A stretch of 42,609 bases of DNA from Spirochaetaceae bacterium. GTDB lineage: Bacteria; Spirochaetota; Spirochaetia; SZUA-6; Bin103. The notes under the pieces were generated by a model. The model made no database searches. It had not been told where the DNA came from and saw only the letters and a program-made list of their open reading frames with translations. The stretch covers positions 1 through 42,609 of the forward strand of contig JAPPNY010000159.1 of assembly GCA_028818385.1 (NCBI GenBank), in the 5' to 3' direction. The position numbers and the translations under genes are program-made. Positions 24,459 to 33,081 of the stretch are shown one piece after another (position 1 is the first letter of the stretch; every line of letters starts with the position of its first letter).

Positions 24459-25414
24459 CAGTCCAGCCTGATGCGCGGGTCCAGCCAGCCATACAGCAGG
24501 TCGGCCAGCAGGTTGGCCAGCATCACCGCACAGATCAGCACCATGAAGTCGGCCTGCACCACCGCGTAGTCGCGGGCGGTGATGGCGTCCACCAGCAGCC
24601 GGCCGATGCCCGGAATGCCGAACACGCTTTCGGTCACCACCGCGCCGCCCACGGTCGTGCCAAGCTGCAGGGCAGCCACGGTCACGACCGGGATCAGCGC
24701 GTTCTTGAGGATGTGCCGGTACACCACCCGGCGGCGCGGCAGCCCCTTGGCGACGGCGGCCAGGATGAACTCCTTCTTCGCGATCTCGCTGACCGAGGCC
24801 GAAATGAAGTTCGTGTACACCACCGCGCCGGAGATGCCGCCGGCCAGCGACGGCATGATCAGGAAGCGGATCGACTGGATCGGGTCCTCGGTGATGCTGC
24901 GGAAGCCCGAGGTCGGCAGGATGCCCAGGAACACGCTGAAGAACAGGATCAGCAGGATGCCCAGCCAGAACGGCGGGATGGCGAAGCCGATACCGGTGTA
25001 GACCGGCAGCACCCGCCGCGCCAGGAAGCCGTCGGGATGGAGCCCCATCCTGATCCCCAGCGGCAGCGAGATCAGCACCGACACCAGAAAGGCGCCGGCG
25101 GTCACGTGCAGGGTGACGCCGATCTTCTTGGTGATCAGCTCGGCGACCGTCCAGGCCGGCTTGCTGAGCGAGTCGCCCAGGTCGCCGCGCAGCAGCTTGC
25201 CCAGCCAGATCAGGTACTGCTCGTACAGCGGCTTGTCGAACCCGTAGGCGGCGCGCACCTCCGCGATCAGCTCCTGCGTCGGCGGCGGCGACATCGGCAC
25301 CAGCAGCACCGCCGGGTCGCCCGGGATGAGGTGGATGATCAGGAAGATGAGGATGGAGCCGATGAACAGCGCTGGAATCACGCCGAGCAGGCGGCGGACG
25401 ACGTACGACCTCAT
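24458..25414 (-). CDS. Peptide-type ABC transporter permease, DppB type
   Basis: 318 residues. The N-terminus YVVRRLLGVIPALFIGSILI then HLIPGDPA is the DppB/OppB hallmark; the EAA region reads AVAKGLPRRRVVYRHILKN and the protein ends with DLLYGWLDPRIRL. Six membrane helices are expected. It is separated from the binding-protein gene by 67 bases that hold a strong hairpin, and overlaps the next gene by one base. Dpp-type systems carry di- and oligopeptides, but members also import oligosaccharides, which would suit the surrounding glycosidases. Confidence 0.93.
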   Translation of the reverse strand: MRSYVVRRLLGVIPALFIGSILIFLIIHLIPGDPAVLLVPMSPPPTQELIAEVRAAYGFDKPLYEQYLIWLGKLLRGDLGDSLSKPAWTVAELITKKIGVTLHVTAGAFLVSVLISLPLGIRMGLHPDGFLARRVLPVYTGIGFAIPPFWLGILLILFFSVFLGILPTSGFRSITEDPIQSIRFLIMPSLAGGISGAVVYTNFISASVSEIAKKEFILAAVAKGLPRRRVVYRHILKNALIPVVTVAALQLGTTVGGAVVTESVFGIPGIGRLLVDAITARDYAVVQADFMVLICAVMLANLLADLLYGWLDPRIRLD

Positions 25415-25439
25415 GGGTTCACCGGCTCATCGGACGAAG

Positions 25440-25469
25440 GAGCCGGTGCCGCCGGAGCGGCACCGGCTC
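25440..25469 (-). promoter_or_regulatory. Intercistronic hairpin between binding-protein and permease genes
   Basis: GAGCCGGTGCCGC (25440-25452) and GCGGCACCGGCTC (25457-25469) form a perfect 13-base-pair stem with a 4-base CGGA loop. There is no T-run on the transcribed strand, so it is not a classical terminator. In this place (after the binding-protein stop, before the permease) such stems usually protect the upstream mRNA so that binding protein is made in excess. Confidence 0.7.
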
Positions 25470-25481
25470 GCTTGGTGCGAA

Positions 25482-27026
25482 CTACTCGAAGTGGACGTAC
25501 TTGAACACCGGCTTGTCGTGCTGGGTCCAGGTGAGCCCCTTGAGCGCGGACGTGCTCACGCTGATGTAGGGCTGTGAGCTCAGGAACAGTACCCAGGCGC
25601 CGTCGTTGATCGCCAGCAGCGCGTTCGACCACGCCTCCACCGACTCCGCCTCGGTCGTGGCGGCCATGCCCTTGTTGAAGTTGTCGACATAGCTCTGGTA
25701 CTCGGGGATGACCGTCTCCTCCGGGTCGTTGAAGAAGCCGTGGTTGGCCGGATGGAACACGAAGCTGTCGGTCAGGTCGGCCGGATGGCCGTTGCTGCCG
25801 GCCATGACCGAGGCCATCATCTGGAAGGTCTGGCTGGTGCGCATCTGGATGTAGATGTTGCGCTCCTGCGGGTCGAGCTCCAGGGTGATGCCGACGTCCT
25901 TGAGGTTGGCCTGCACCACCTGCGCGATGAGCTCCGCCGAGGTGTCGTTCGACGGATAGGTGAACTTGACGCTCACCTCCGGGTTGCCGGCCGCGGCCAG
26001 CAGCTCACGCGCCTTGTCAGGGTCACCCTGCGGCGGAATGGCGTCCAGCTCCGGCGTGTAGGCGAAGCTCGACGAAACCGCCGGTGAGGCGGTGGCCATG
26101 CCCAGCCCCTCGAAGATGGCGCTGGAGACCGCCTCGCGGTTGATCGCCCAACTGACCGCCTGGCGCACGCGCTTGTCCTCCAGGCCCGGCGCGTTGGGGT
26201 TGACCATCAGGATGGAGGCCAGCCCCACGGTCTCCGGGACCCAGACGGTGTAGTCGGAGTCGTCCAGGAAGCGCACCGCGTCCGCGTACGGCGGCCGGTA
26301 GGCCAGATCGATCTCGCCCGCTTCCAGCGCCGCGACCATGGCGGCGGCGTCGCCGAAGTAGGTGATCTCCACCCGCTCGAGCGCGACCGAGTCCGCGTCC
26401 CAGTGGTCGGCGAACTTCTCCCAGTGCATGTGCGATCCGGGCTCGTACTCCGTCAGCATGAACGGGCCGCTGCCGATCACCTTGTCCTCCTGGTTGAACT
26501 CGGCCACGGCGCCGTCGTCGCGCAGGTACATGTCCGGGTCGGTGAGCATGAACAGCGACAGCTTGGTCTCCATGTTCGCGAACGGCTGGCTGAGCGTGAT
26601 CTCGGCGGTCACGTCGTCGATGACGTTGACGGTCGCGTCGACGCCGCCGAACACGGGCATGTCGGAACGGCCCCAGCCCTTGCGCCGCTCTTCGATGTCC
26701 CACTTGAGCATGTGCGCGTCGGCCGGCGTGCCGTCGTGGCTGACCATGCCCTCGCGCAGCGTGACGGTGGCGGTGGTGAAGTCGGAAGAGATCTCCCACG
26801 ACACGGCCGCCTCGCCCTCGAACCCGCCGTTGCGCGGATTGAACAGGAGCTGGTCGTAGAGGTTCTCGATGAACAGGTAGTTGGGCGTCGCGTTGCGGTA
26901 CGGTTCCAGGCTGCGGATGTCGCCGACCTGGCCGATCCTCAGGGTCGTGCCGTCGGCGGCGGCTGTGAGCGCGCCGAGCAGCAGCAGGGCCGACGCGATG
27001 GCGCCGAGCCGTGTCTTGGTCTTCAT
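25482..27026 (-). CDS. Family 5 extracellular solute-binding protein, DppA/OppA type
   Basis: 514 residues with a cleavable signal peptide: MKTKTRLGAIASALLLLGAL then AAADG; no lipobox. TTLRIGQVGDIRSLEPYRNA and WDIEERRKGWG, then VAEFNQEDKVIGSGPFMLTEYEPG are the SBP_bac_5 landmarks, and AVSWAINREAV is the conserved Arg/Asn helix. GGGGAGGAACCC in front of ATG 27026 is a strong ribosome-binding site and overlaps the stop of the upstream ATPase. It captures peptide, opine or oligosaccharide ligands in the periplasm for the DppBCDF proteins in the same operon. Confidence 0.92.
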   Translation of the reverse strand: MKTKTRLGAIASALLLLGALTAAADGTTLRIGQVGDIRSLEPYRNATPNYLFIENLYDQLLFNPRNGGFEGEAAVSWEISSDFTTATVTLREGMVSHDGTPADAHMLKWDIEERRKGWGRSDMPVFGGVDATVNVIDDVTAEITLSQPFANMETKLSLFMLTDPDMYLRDDGAVAEFNQEDKVIGSGPFMLTEYEPGSHMHWEKFADHWDADSVALERVEITYFGDAAAMVAALEAGEIDLAYRPPYADAVRFLDDSDYTVWVPETVGLASILMVNPNAPGLEDKRVRQAVSWAINREAVSSAIFEGLGMATASPAVSSSFAYTPELDAIPPQGDPDKARELLAAAGNPEVSVKFTYPSNDTSAELIAQVVQANLKDVGITLELDPQERNIYIQMRTSQTFQMMASVMAGSNGHPADLTDSFVFHPANHGFFNDPEETVIPEYQSYVDNFNKGMAATTEAESVEAWSNALLAINDGAWVLFLSSQPYISVSTSALKGLTWTQHDKPVFKYVHFE

Positions 27027-28078
27027 GGGTTCCTCCCCCGTGTTGTCGTTCGGCCCCCCGGGCTGTGCGGGTTCGAGGCCGGCCGCTCCTCCTCCTCGTG
27101 GTGGAGGAAGCAGGCGACCGACCTCCCTTCCGCTACGCCTCCCGTGGAGACCGGGTGCAGCGCCGGCGAGCGGCGCTCGCAGACCTCCATCTTACGCGGA
27201 CAGCGGGTATGGAAGCGACAGCCGCGCGGCGGCGTGATGTTGCTCGGGATCTCCCCCGGCAATACGGCGAATCCCTTGCGGTCGTAGGGATCGGGCACCG
27301 ACGCCAGCAACGCCTCCGTATAGGGGTGCAGCGGCTCCGCGAACAGGGCGTCGGCGGGAGCGGTCTCCACCAGCTTGCCGAGGTACATCACCGCGATCCG
27401 GTCGGAGACCAGCCGTACGACGCTCAGGTCGTGCGAGATGAACAAGTAGGTGAGCGCGAACTGCCGCTGCAGGTCGTTGAGCAGGTTGAGGATCTTGGCC
27501 TGGATGGAGACGTCGAGGGCGGACACCGCCTCGTCGCACACCACGATGCGGGGGTTGAGCGCGATGGCGCGGCAGATGGCGATGCGCTGCCGCTGCCCCC
27601 CGGAGAAGTCGGACGGCATGCGGCCGGCGTCGCGCGCCGACAGGCCGACGGTGTCGAGCAGCTCGTGCACGCGGCGCTGGATGTGCCGGCGGCTGCCCGC
27701 GCGGTTGATGCGCAGCGGCTCGGCGATGATGCGGCCGATCGGCAGCCGCGGATTGAGCGAGGTGTGCGGGTCCTGGAACACGACCTGCACGTTCGGCATG
27801 TAGCGGCGCAGCGCCCGGCCGCGCAGGTGGGTGACGTCCTGACCGGCGAAGGTGACGGAGCCGCCGGTGGGCTCCAGCAGCCGCGCGATCATGCGCCCGA
27901 TCGTGGTCTTGCCGCTGCCCGATTCGCCGACCAGTCCCAGCGACTGCCCGTCGCGCAGGTCCAGGTCGACGCCGTCCACGGCGCGCACGAACTGGCGGCG
28001 GCCGCTCGGGAAGTACTGGTGGGCATCGCGCAGGGCGAGGATGCTCTGCTCGGACGAGGCGTCCGGGTGCGGGCTCAC
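27023..28078 (-). CDS. Peptide-type ABC transporter ATP-binding protein, DppF/OppF type
   Basis: About 351 residues from GTG 28078 (another GTG at 28096 is possible). Walker A GESGSGKTT, signature FSGGQRQR, Walker B IVVCDEAVSALD and LFISHDLS are intact. The C-terminal domain carries CRFHTRCPRKMEVC and VACFLHHEE, the same Cys pattern as in the DppD-type partner. Unusually, this ATPase gene is first in the transporter operon, before the binding-protein gene, while the other ATPase gene is last. It stops 4 bases into the binding-protein gene. Confidence 0.92.
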   Translation of the reverse strand: MSPHPDASSEQSILALRDAHQYFPSGRRQFVRAVDGVDLDLRDGQSLGLVGESGSGKTTIGRMIARLLEPTGGSVTFAGQDVTHLRGRALRRYMPNVQVVFQDPHTSLNPRLPIGRIIAEPLRINRAGSRRHIQRRVHELLDTVGLSARDAGRMPSDFSGGQRQRIAICRAIALNPRIVVCDEAVSALDVSIQAKILNLLNDLQRQFALTYLFISHDLSVVRLVSDRIAVMYLGKLVETAPADALFAEPLHPYTEALLASVPDPYDRKGFAVLPGEIPSNITPPRGCRFHTRCPRKMEVCERRSPALHPVSTGGVAEGRSVACFLHHEEEERPASNPHSPGGRTTTRGRNP

Positions 28079-28119
28079 GCCGCGTGACTGCACGGATCCG
28101 TTCGTCGGTGCCGGGGGGC

Positions 28120-29076
28120 CTACTCGAAGGCCGAGTCGCCTTCCAGGCGCGCCACCAGGTCGGAGGTGTGCACGACGTCGCGGATGTCGTTGATCGGCGT
28201 GGAGCCGTCGCGGATCGAGGCGGCCACATGGCGGTGCATCTCCAGAGTGCCGTCGTAGGCGCGCGAATCGTCCGCCGGCACGCCCGCCAGGTCGGCGCCG
28301 TGCTCGGTGCGCGGCTCGCGGTCGTCCTCCAGCACCTCGAGCCGGTCGGGAATCGTGAACGAGCAGCCCACGCCCAGGCCGTGCAGCTCCCCCTTGAGCG
28401 TGCGTCCACCGGACGATCGGTGGGCAAGCACCACGCCGGTCGTGCCGTTCTCGAAGCGCATCAGCGAGGTGTAGTCGTTGGTCCAGTCCGTGCCGCGCGC
28501 GTCCTGGAACGCCGTGACCTCGGCAACCTCGCTGCCCGCCAGGTAGCGGACCAGGTCGACCGCGTGGCAGACGTCCTGCCACATGGTGGTGCGCGGCGGC
28601 TTGGACCGGCCCAGCAGGTTCTTGTGGAACTCGCCGACCGCCAGGGTCGGCCCGCCGTGCTCGTGGACCAGGCGCTTCGCCTCCACGCTGACCGCGGCGA
28701 AGCGGCGCTGGTAGCCGACCGCGCACGTCACGCCGTTCTCCTCAGCCGCCTGAAGCAGCGCGCGCGACTCCTCCGGGTTCGCGCCGGCCGGCTTCTCGAT
28801 GAACACGTGCTTGCCGGCGTTCATGCAGTCGATCGCGATCCGGGCCATCAGCTCCTCGCCCATGATCACGTAGACCAGGTCGAGGTCGACTGCGTCGAGC
28901 ATCTGCCGGTAGTCGCCGAACGTCCGCGGAATGTCGTACTGCCCGACCACCTGCGCCATGAGCGCCGCGTCGAGCTCGCACACCGCCTCGACGCGGACGT
29001 CCGCCACCGTGGTCACAGTGGGATAGTGGGCCGATCGCGCCCTGCCGCCGGCGCCGATGAACGCGGTTCTGAGCAT
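28120..29076 (-). CDS. Gfo/Idh/MocA-family NAD(P)-dependent oxidoreductase
   Basis: 318 residues from ATG 29076, chosen for the GGAGGAG ahead of it; the frame is open to 29115. The N-terminal Rossmann fold starts LRTAFIGAGGRARSAHYP (G-x-G-G), and GKHVFIEKPAGANPEES carries the family EKP motif with catalytic Lys. The second domain has VGYQRRF and WQDVCHAVDLVRYL, with the H-x-x-D pattern typical of sugar oxidoreductases. It would oxidise or reduce a sugar, inositol or sugar acid. It leads the leftward transporter operon and diverges from the P450 gene, with the two start codons practically superimposed. Confidence 0.88.
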   Translation of the reverse strand: MLRTAFIGAGGRARSAHYPTVTTVADVRVEAVCELDAALMAQVVGQYDIPRTFGDYRQMLDAVDLDLVYVIMGEELMARIAIDCMNAGKHVFIEKPAGANPEESRALLQAAEENGVTCAVGYQRRFAAVSVEAKRLVHEHGGPTLAVGEFHKNLLGRSKPPRTTMWQDVCHAVDLVRYLAGSEVAEVTAFQDARGTDWTNDYTSLMRFENGTTGVVLAHRSSGGRTLKGELHGLGVGCSFTIPDRLEVLEDDREPRTEHGADLAGVPADDSRAYDGTLEMHRHVAASIRDGSTPINDIRDVVHTSDLVARLEGDSAFE

Positions 29077-30400
29077 GGAGGACTCCTCCGGCGGGCCGGA
29101 TGCTACCGTGCCCACCGTGGCCAGCGTGCCAGATCCGGCGTTGGACCGCCACCTGGCGTCGGACGCCTTCTACGCCGACCCCTACCCGGCATACGCCCGC
29201 CTGCGCGCCGAGCACCCCGTCTACTGGTGCGAACCGTGGCGGGGCTGGATCGTCACCCGACACGCCGACGTGATGGCGATGCTGCACGCCCCGAACCGCT
29301 ACTCCAGCGCGGGGCGCCAGACGCCGCTGCTGGAGCGGCTGCCGGCCGCGGCGCAGGAGCGACTGCGCCCGCTGCACCGCATCTTCGCGGCGGGCGGCCT
29401 GCTGAACAGCGATCCGCCCGACCACGCGCGCCTGCGCCGGCTGGTGCAGCGCGCCTTCACCCCGCGCATCGTCGCCGGCCTGCGGCCGAGCGTGGAGCGC
29501 ATCGTTGCCGGGCTGCTGGCTGGTGCGGACCGCTCCGGCCGGCTGAAGGTCGTCGGCGAGCTGGCCTACCCGCTGTCGATGCGGGTGATCGCGGAGCTGC
29601 TCGGCGTGCCGCCGTCGGCCGGCCCCGATGCCTACCCGCTGTTCCGGGACTACGCGCACGCGCTGCGCGCCTACTTCGACGGCAACGGCCACCTGAGCGC
29701 CGACAACGCGCTGCGGGTGCAGGCGACGACCATGGCCGTCTACGACCGCTTCCGGGCGCTGCTGGCCGAGCGGCGCGCCGCCCCGCGCGACGACCTGCTC
29801 ACCGCGCTGGCGGACGCCGACGAGTCGGGCGACTTCCTGGGCGAGGAAGAGCTGCTGGCCACCTGCGCCATCCTGTTCCAGGCCGGCCACGAGACCACCG
29901 CCAACCTGATCGCCAACGGACTGTTCACCCTGCTCCGCCATCCGGAGCAGATGGCGCTGCTGCGCGACGAACCGGCGCTCCTGCCGGGCGCAGTCGAGGA
30001 GATCCTGCGCTGGGTCGGGTCGGTGTCGGCGGTGCGCCGCGTGGTCACCGCGGACGTGGAGGTCCACGGCGCGCGCCTCCGGCGCGGCCAGCTCGTGCAC
30101 CTGGTGCTCGCCTCGGCCAACCGCGACCCGGCGGTGTTCGCCGACCCGGAGCGGTTCGACGTCCACCGCCCCGTCTCCGAGCTCCGCCACGTCGCCTTCG
30201 GCCACGGCGTGCACTTCTGCATCGGCGCCGCGCTGGCGCGCATGGAGACGGCCGTCGCCCTGCCCGCGCTCCTGGCCCGCCGGCCCGCGCTTCGGCCCGC
30301 CGATGAGCCGCGCTACCATCCGGGCATGCTGCGGCCCGCGCTCCGTTCACTGACGGTCGACATGGAGCCGCGCCGCGCGGGAGGTCCCGATGGCCGCTGA
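29057..30400 (+). CDS. Cytochrome P450
   Basis: 447 residues if started at ATG 29057; ATG 29075 or GTG 29108 are alternatives, and homology begins only around DPALDRHLASDAFYADPYP. Key P450 parts: I-helix AGHETT (276-281), the ExxR of EEILR (315-318), and the heme loop FGHGVHFCIGAALAR with Cys388 as heme ligand. Soluble class I bacterial type (CYP107-like in motif style), so it needs ferredoxin and reductase encoded elsewhere. It hydroxylates or demethylates a hydrophobic substrate. Its stop overlaps the rhamnosidase start by 11 bases, linking oxidation of an aglycone with removal of rhamnose from a glycoside. Confidence 0.92.
   Translation: MNAVLSMEDSSGGPDATVPTVASVPDPALDRHLASDAFYADPYPAYARLRAEHPVYWCEPWRGWIVTRHADVMAMLHAPNRYSSAGRQTPLLERLPAAAQERLRPLHRIFAAGGLLNSDPPDHARLRRLVQRAFTPRIVAGLRPSVERIVAGLLAGADRSGRLKVVGELAYPLSMRVIAELLGVPPSAGPDAYPLFRDYAHALRAYFDGNGHLSADNALRVQATTMAVYDRFRALLAERRAAPRDDLLTALADADESGDFLGEEELLATCAILFQAGHETTANLIANGLFTLLRHPEQMALLRDEPALLPGAVEEILRWVGSVSAVRRVVTADVEVHGARLRRGQLVHLVLASANRDPAVFADPERFDVHRPVSELRHVAFGHGVHFCIGAALARMETAVALPALLARRPALRPADEPRYHPGMLRPALRSLTVDMEPRRAGGPDGR
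29074..29090. promoter_or_regulatory. Divergent start region with palindromic ribosome-binding sequence
   Basis: CATG at 29074-29077 holds an ATG on each strand (29075 rightward, 29076 leftward). Next to it GGAGGA-C-TCCTCC is a perfect palindrome; read leftward it supplies the Shine-Dalgarno of the Gfo/Idh/MocA gene. No space is left for separate promoters, so at least one promoter lies inside the opposite gene. Confidence 0.5.
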
Positions 30401-33053
30401 CCCGATCGCCGCCGGCGGCGGCTACCCCGGCCACTGGACCGGGCGCTTCGTCTGGCACGGCGACGAGCGCCACCCGTTCCACCGCTTCCTGATGGCCCGC
30501 CGTGCGTTCGATCTCCAGGCCGCGCCGCACCGCGCCCGGCTGGCGATCACCGCCGAGGACCGCTACGTCCTCTACGTCAACGGCACCTATCTGGGCCGCG
30601 GCCCGGCGCGCAGCGACCCGCGCTGGAAGTCCTACGACAGCTACGACGTGACCGCGGCTCTGCAGCCCGGACACAACGCGATCGCGGTGCTTGCCTACCA
30701 CTACGGCTGCCAGAACAACTACTCGCGCGACGCCCGCGCCGGATTGTTCGTCCAGCTCGACGCCGACGACGCCGACGCCGACGGCACCCGCACCGTCATC
30801 GGTACCGACGACGCGTGGCGAGTGCGGCCGGCCGAGGGCTGGCGGCGCGACGTGGGGCTGGTCAGCGTCACCATCGGCGTGACCGAGGTCTACGACGCGC
30901 GGCTCGACCCGCCCGACTGGCATGCGGCCGGTTTCGACGACGCCGCCTGGGAGCCGGCGACCGTGATCGCCGAGCAGATGGCGTCGTGGGCGTACCTGGA
31001 GCCGCGGCAGACGCCGATGCTGCAGGAGGTCGACGAGTACCCCGCCCGCGTGGTCGAGCAGGGCGAGATCATCGAGCTGTCGCGCATGGCGGCCGACGTG
31101 CAGGTGCCGGAGCGGATGGCGGTGGAGCCGCACCTGCGGCTGCAGCACGCCCGCATCGACCGCGCCGGCAACGCCCTGTCACCGGAAGGCGAGCCGGCCG
31201 TGCTGCAGCGGTGCTCCTACCGGCCCGGCGACGACCCGCGGCAGGGGGTGCGCTCGCCGTACCTGATCTTCGACTTCGGCCGGCAGGTGTTCGGCTTTCC
31301 GCGGCTGCACCTCGAAGGGCCGGCCGGCGCCGTTGTCGAGATGACGTACGGCCCGGTGCTGGTGGCCGGGCGCATCATGCCGCTGGCCAATCAAGTCCGC
31401 TACGGCGACCGCTACCTGATGCGCGCCGGCTCCCAGGTCTGGCAGACCTTCGAGTACAAGCAGTTCCGCTACCTGCAGGTGGTGGTGCGCGGCACGGACG
31501 AGCCGGTCAGGCTGCACGCGGCCGGCGTGCGCGCCTACCGCTACCCGGCCGAGCGCACCGGCAGCTTTGCCTGCTCCGACCCGGTGCTGAACGCGGTCTG
31601 GCAGGCGTCGATCGACACCGTTGACCTGCACATGGAGGACGGGCTGGTCTGCGACGCCGCCCGCGAGCGCCGCTTCTGGCCCGGCGCCGGAGCCCTGGGC
31701 TTGTACGCGGTGTGGGCGGCGTACGGCGACGTGGCGCTCACCGACTGGCACCTGCGGCTGACCGCGCGCGGCCAGCTCGGCGACGGCCTCCTGCGCGCCT
31801 GGTACCCAGGCACCGAGGGCCGCTACCGCGGCGAGCAGACCGCCGACCCGTTCACCGCCACGGTGTTCGACGATCCCAAGAACTACCCCACCGAGACCCT
31901 GTACTTCACGATCATCGCCGGCGACCACCAGCGCTACCTGGGCGGCTCGGAGGAGAAGCGCCGCCTGGCCGCCGAGCTCTATCCGTGCCTGGCGCGCGCC
32001 GCCGGGTGGTTCGAGCGGCAGCGCGGCGCCGACGGCGTGCTCTACCAGCTCCCCAAGGAAACCTTCATCGACTGGATGCCGCACGACATGCGCGGCGCCA
32101 GCTTCACGCTCAACGTGCTGTACGCGCGCTTCCTCGCCGTCCTGGGCGACCTGGCCGAGTCGCTTGCGAAGCCGGACGAGGCAGTCTCCTGGCGGGCGCA
32201 GGCCGGCCGCCTGCGGGAGCACCTGCGCGCCAGCCACTGGGACGACGGGCGCGGCCTGTTCGTGGACAGCGTCTTCGAAGGCGAACGCTCGCAGACGGTC
32301 TCCGAGCTCTCCAACGGCATGGCGCTGGTCGCAGGCGTCGCCGACGAGGAGCAGACCGCGCGCATCGTCGCAAACCTCGAGCAGCCCCCGGACGACCTGC
32401 TCCGCCCCACGCCGCTGATCCTGTTCGTCGTGCTGGAGGGGCTGGCGGCGGCCGGCCGCACCGACCTGGCGGTGCGCATCATGCGCGAGCGCTACGCGCC
32501 GATGATGGCCGCCACCGACGCGCCGACCATGTGGGAGAGCTGGAGCATGTTCGTGCGCGAGCGCGGCGCCATGGCGCGCGCGGAGTCGCGCTTCACCACC
32601 GAGCCGCAGTTCGCTTCGCCCAGCCCCTACTCGGGCGAGCTGACCGGCCTCGTGCACTCCTCGTCCGTGCCCCCGACCTGGACGCTGTCCCGACACGTCC
32701 TGGGCATCCTGCCGGCCGGCCCCGGCTTCGCGCGGTGCCGGATCGCCCCGCCGGAGGTGCCGGAATTGCGGTGGGCACGCGGCGTGCTGCCGTCCGCGCG
32801 CGGGCCGATCGGCGTCCGCTGGCAGCGACGGGACACGGCGCTGACTCTCCAGGTCGACCTGCCCGACGGGCTCGAGACCGAGGTCGTGCTGCCCCGCGAC
32901 GCGGGCGCGGACCTGCGGCTGACCCGCGACGACAGCACGACCGCGATCCCCGCCGGTCCCGGCACGGCCAATGGCGTCGAGCTGTCGCCCGCATCGGTCA
33001 CCCTGCGGCTGACCGGCGGCGCGCACCGGATCGAGCTCACACCGGCGCCGTGA
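30390..33053 (+). CDS. GH78 alpha-L-rhamnosidase
   Basis: 887 residues. ATG 30390 follows GGGAGG at 5 nt and overlaps the P450 stop. An N-terminal beta-sandwich with ITAEDRYVLYVNGTYLGRGPAR is the bacterial rhamnosidase N domain; the middle has FDFGRQVFGFPRL and then GYRYP-type sequence preceding the (alpha/alpha)6 barrel. In the barrel, MEDGLVCDAARERRFWPGAGAL corresponds to the D-x-x-x-E region holding the catalytic Asp/Glu, and ANLEQPP plus MWESWS (second acidic residue) follow. A C-terminal beta domain ends HRIELTPAP. No signal peptide. It removes alpha-L-rhamnose from glycosides in the cytoplasm after import, probably by the adjoining transporter. Confidence 0.85.
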   Translation: MAADPIAAGGGYPGHWTGRFVWHGDERHPFHRFLMARRAFDLQAAPHRARLAITAEDRYVLYVNGTYLGRGPARSDPRWKSYDSYDVTAALQPGHNAIAVLAYHYGCQNNYSRDARAGLFVQLDADDADADGTRTVIGTDDAWRVRPAEGWRRDVGLVSVTIGVTEVYDARLDPPDWHAAGFDDAAWEPATVIAEQMASWAYLEPRQTPMLQEVDEYPARVVEQGEIIELSRMAADVQVPERMAVEPHLRLQHARIDRAGNALSPEGEPAVLQRCSYRPGDDPRQGVRSPYLIFDFGRQVFGFPRLHLEGPAGAVVEMTYGPVLVAGRIMPLANQVRYGDRYLMRAGSQVWQTFEYKQFRYLQVVVRGTDEPVRLHAAGVRAYRYPAERTGSFACSDPVLNAVWQASIDTVDLHMEDGLVCDAARERRFWPGAGALGLYAVWAAYGDVALTDWHLRLTARGQLGDGLLRAWYPGTEGRYRGEQTADPFTATVFDDPKNYPTETLYFTIIAGDHQRYLGGSEEKRRLAAELYPCLARAAGWFERQRGADGVLYQLPKETFIDWMPHDMRGASFTLNVLYARFLAVLGDLAESLAKPDEAVSWRAQAGRLREHLRASHWDDGRGLFVDSVFEGERSQTVSELSNGMALVAGVADEEQTARIVANLEQPPDDLLRPTPLILFVVLEGLAAAGRTDLAVRIMRERYAPMMAATDAPTMWESWSMFVRERGAMARAESRFTTEPQFASPSPYSGELTGLVHSSSVPPTWTLSRHVLGILPAGPGFARCRIAPPEVPELRWARGVLPSARGPIGVRWQRRDTALTLQVDLPDGLETEVVLPRDAGADLRLTRDDSTTAIPAGPGTANGVELSPASVTLRLTGGAHRIELTPAP

Positions 33054-33062
33054 GCGCCCGTT

Positions 33063-33071
33063 TGCTATAAT
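33063..33071 (+). promoter_or_regulatory. Extended -10 promoter, near-leaderless, for the PhyH gene
   Basis: TGCTATAAT is a perfect extended -10 (TGnTATAAT), rare in this GC-rich sequence. It ends 10 bases before ATG 33082, so transcription starting about 7 bases downstream would leave a leader of only 2-4 bases. No Shine-Dalgarno is seen before the ATG (CTTGTCCGCC), which fits a leaderless mRNA. Confidence 0.7.
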
Positions 33072-33081
33072 CTTGTCCGCC

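Noticed and set aside
25440..25469. Hairpin as a Rho-independent terminator
   Set aside because: No run of Ts follows it on the leftward transcript.
30760..30785. GCCGACGAC-type repeats
   Set aside because: Short Asp/Ala codon repetition inside the rhamnosidase gene, not a real tandem repeat array.
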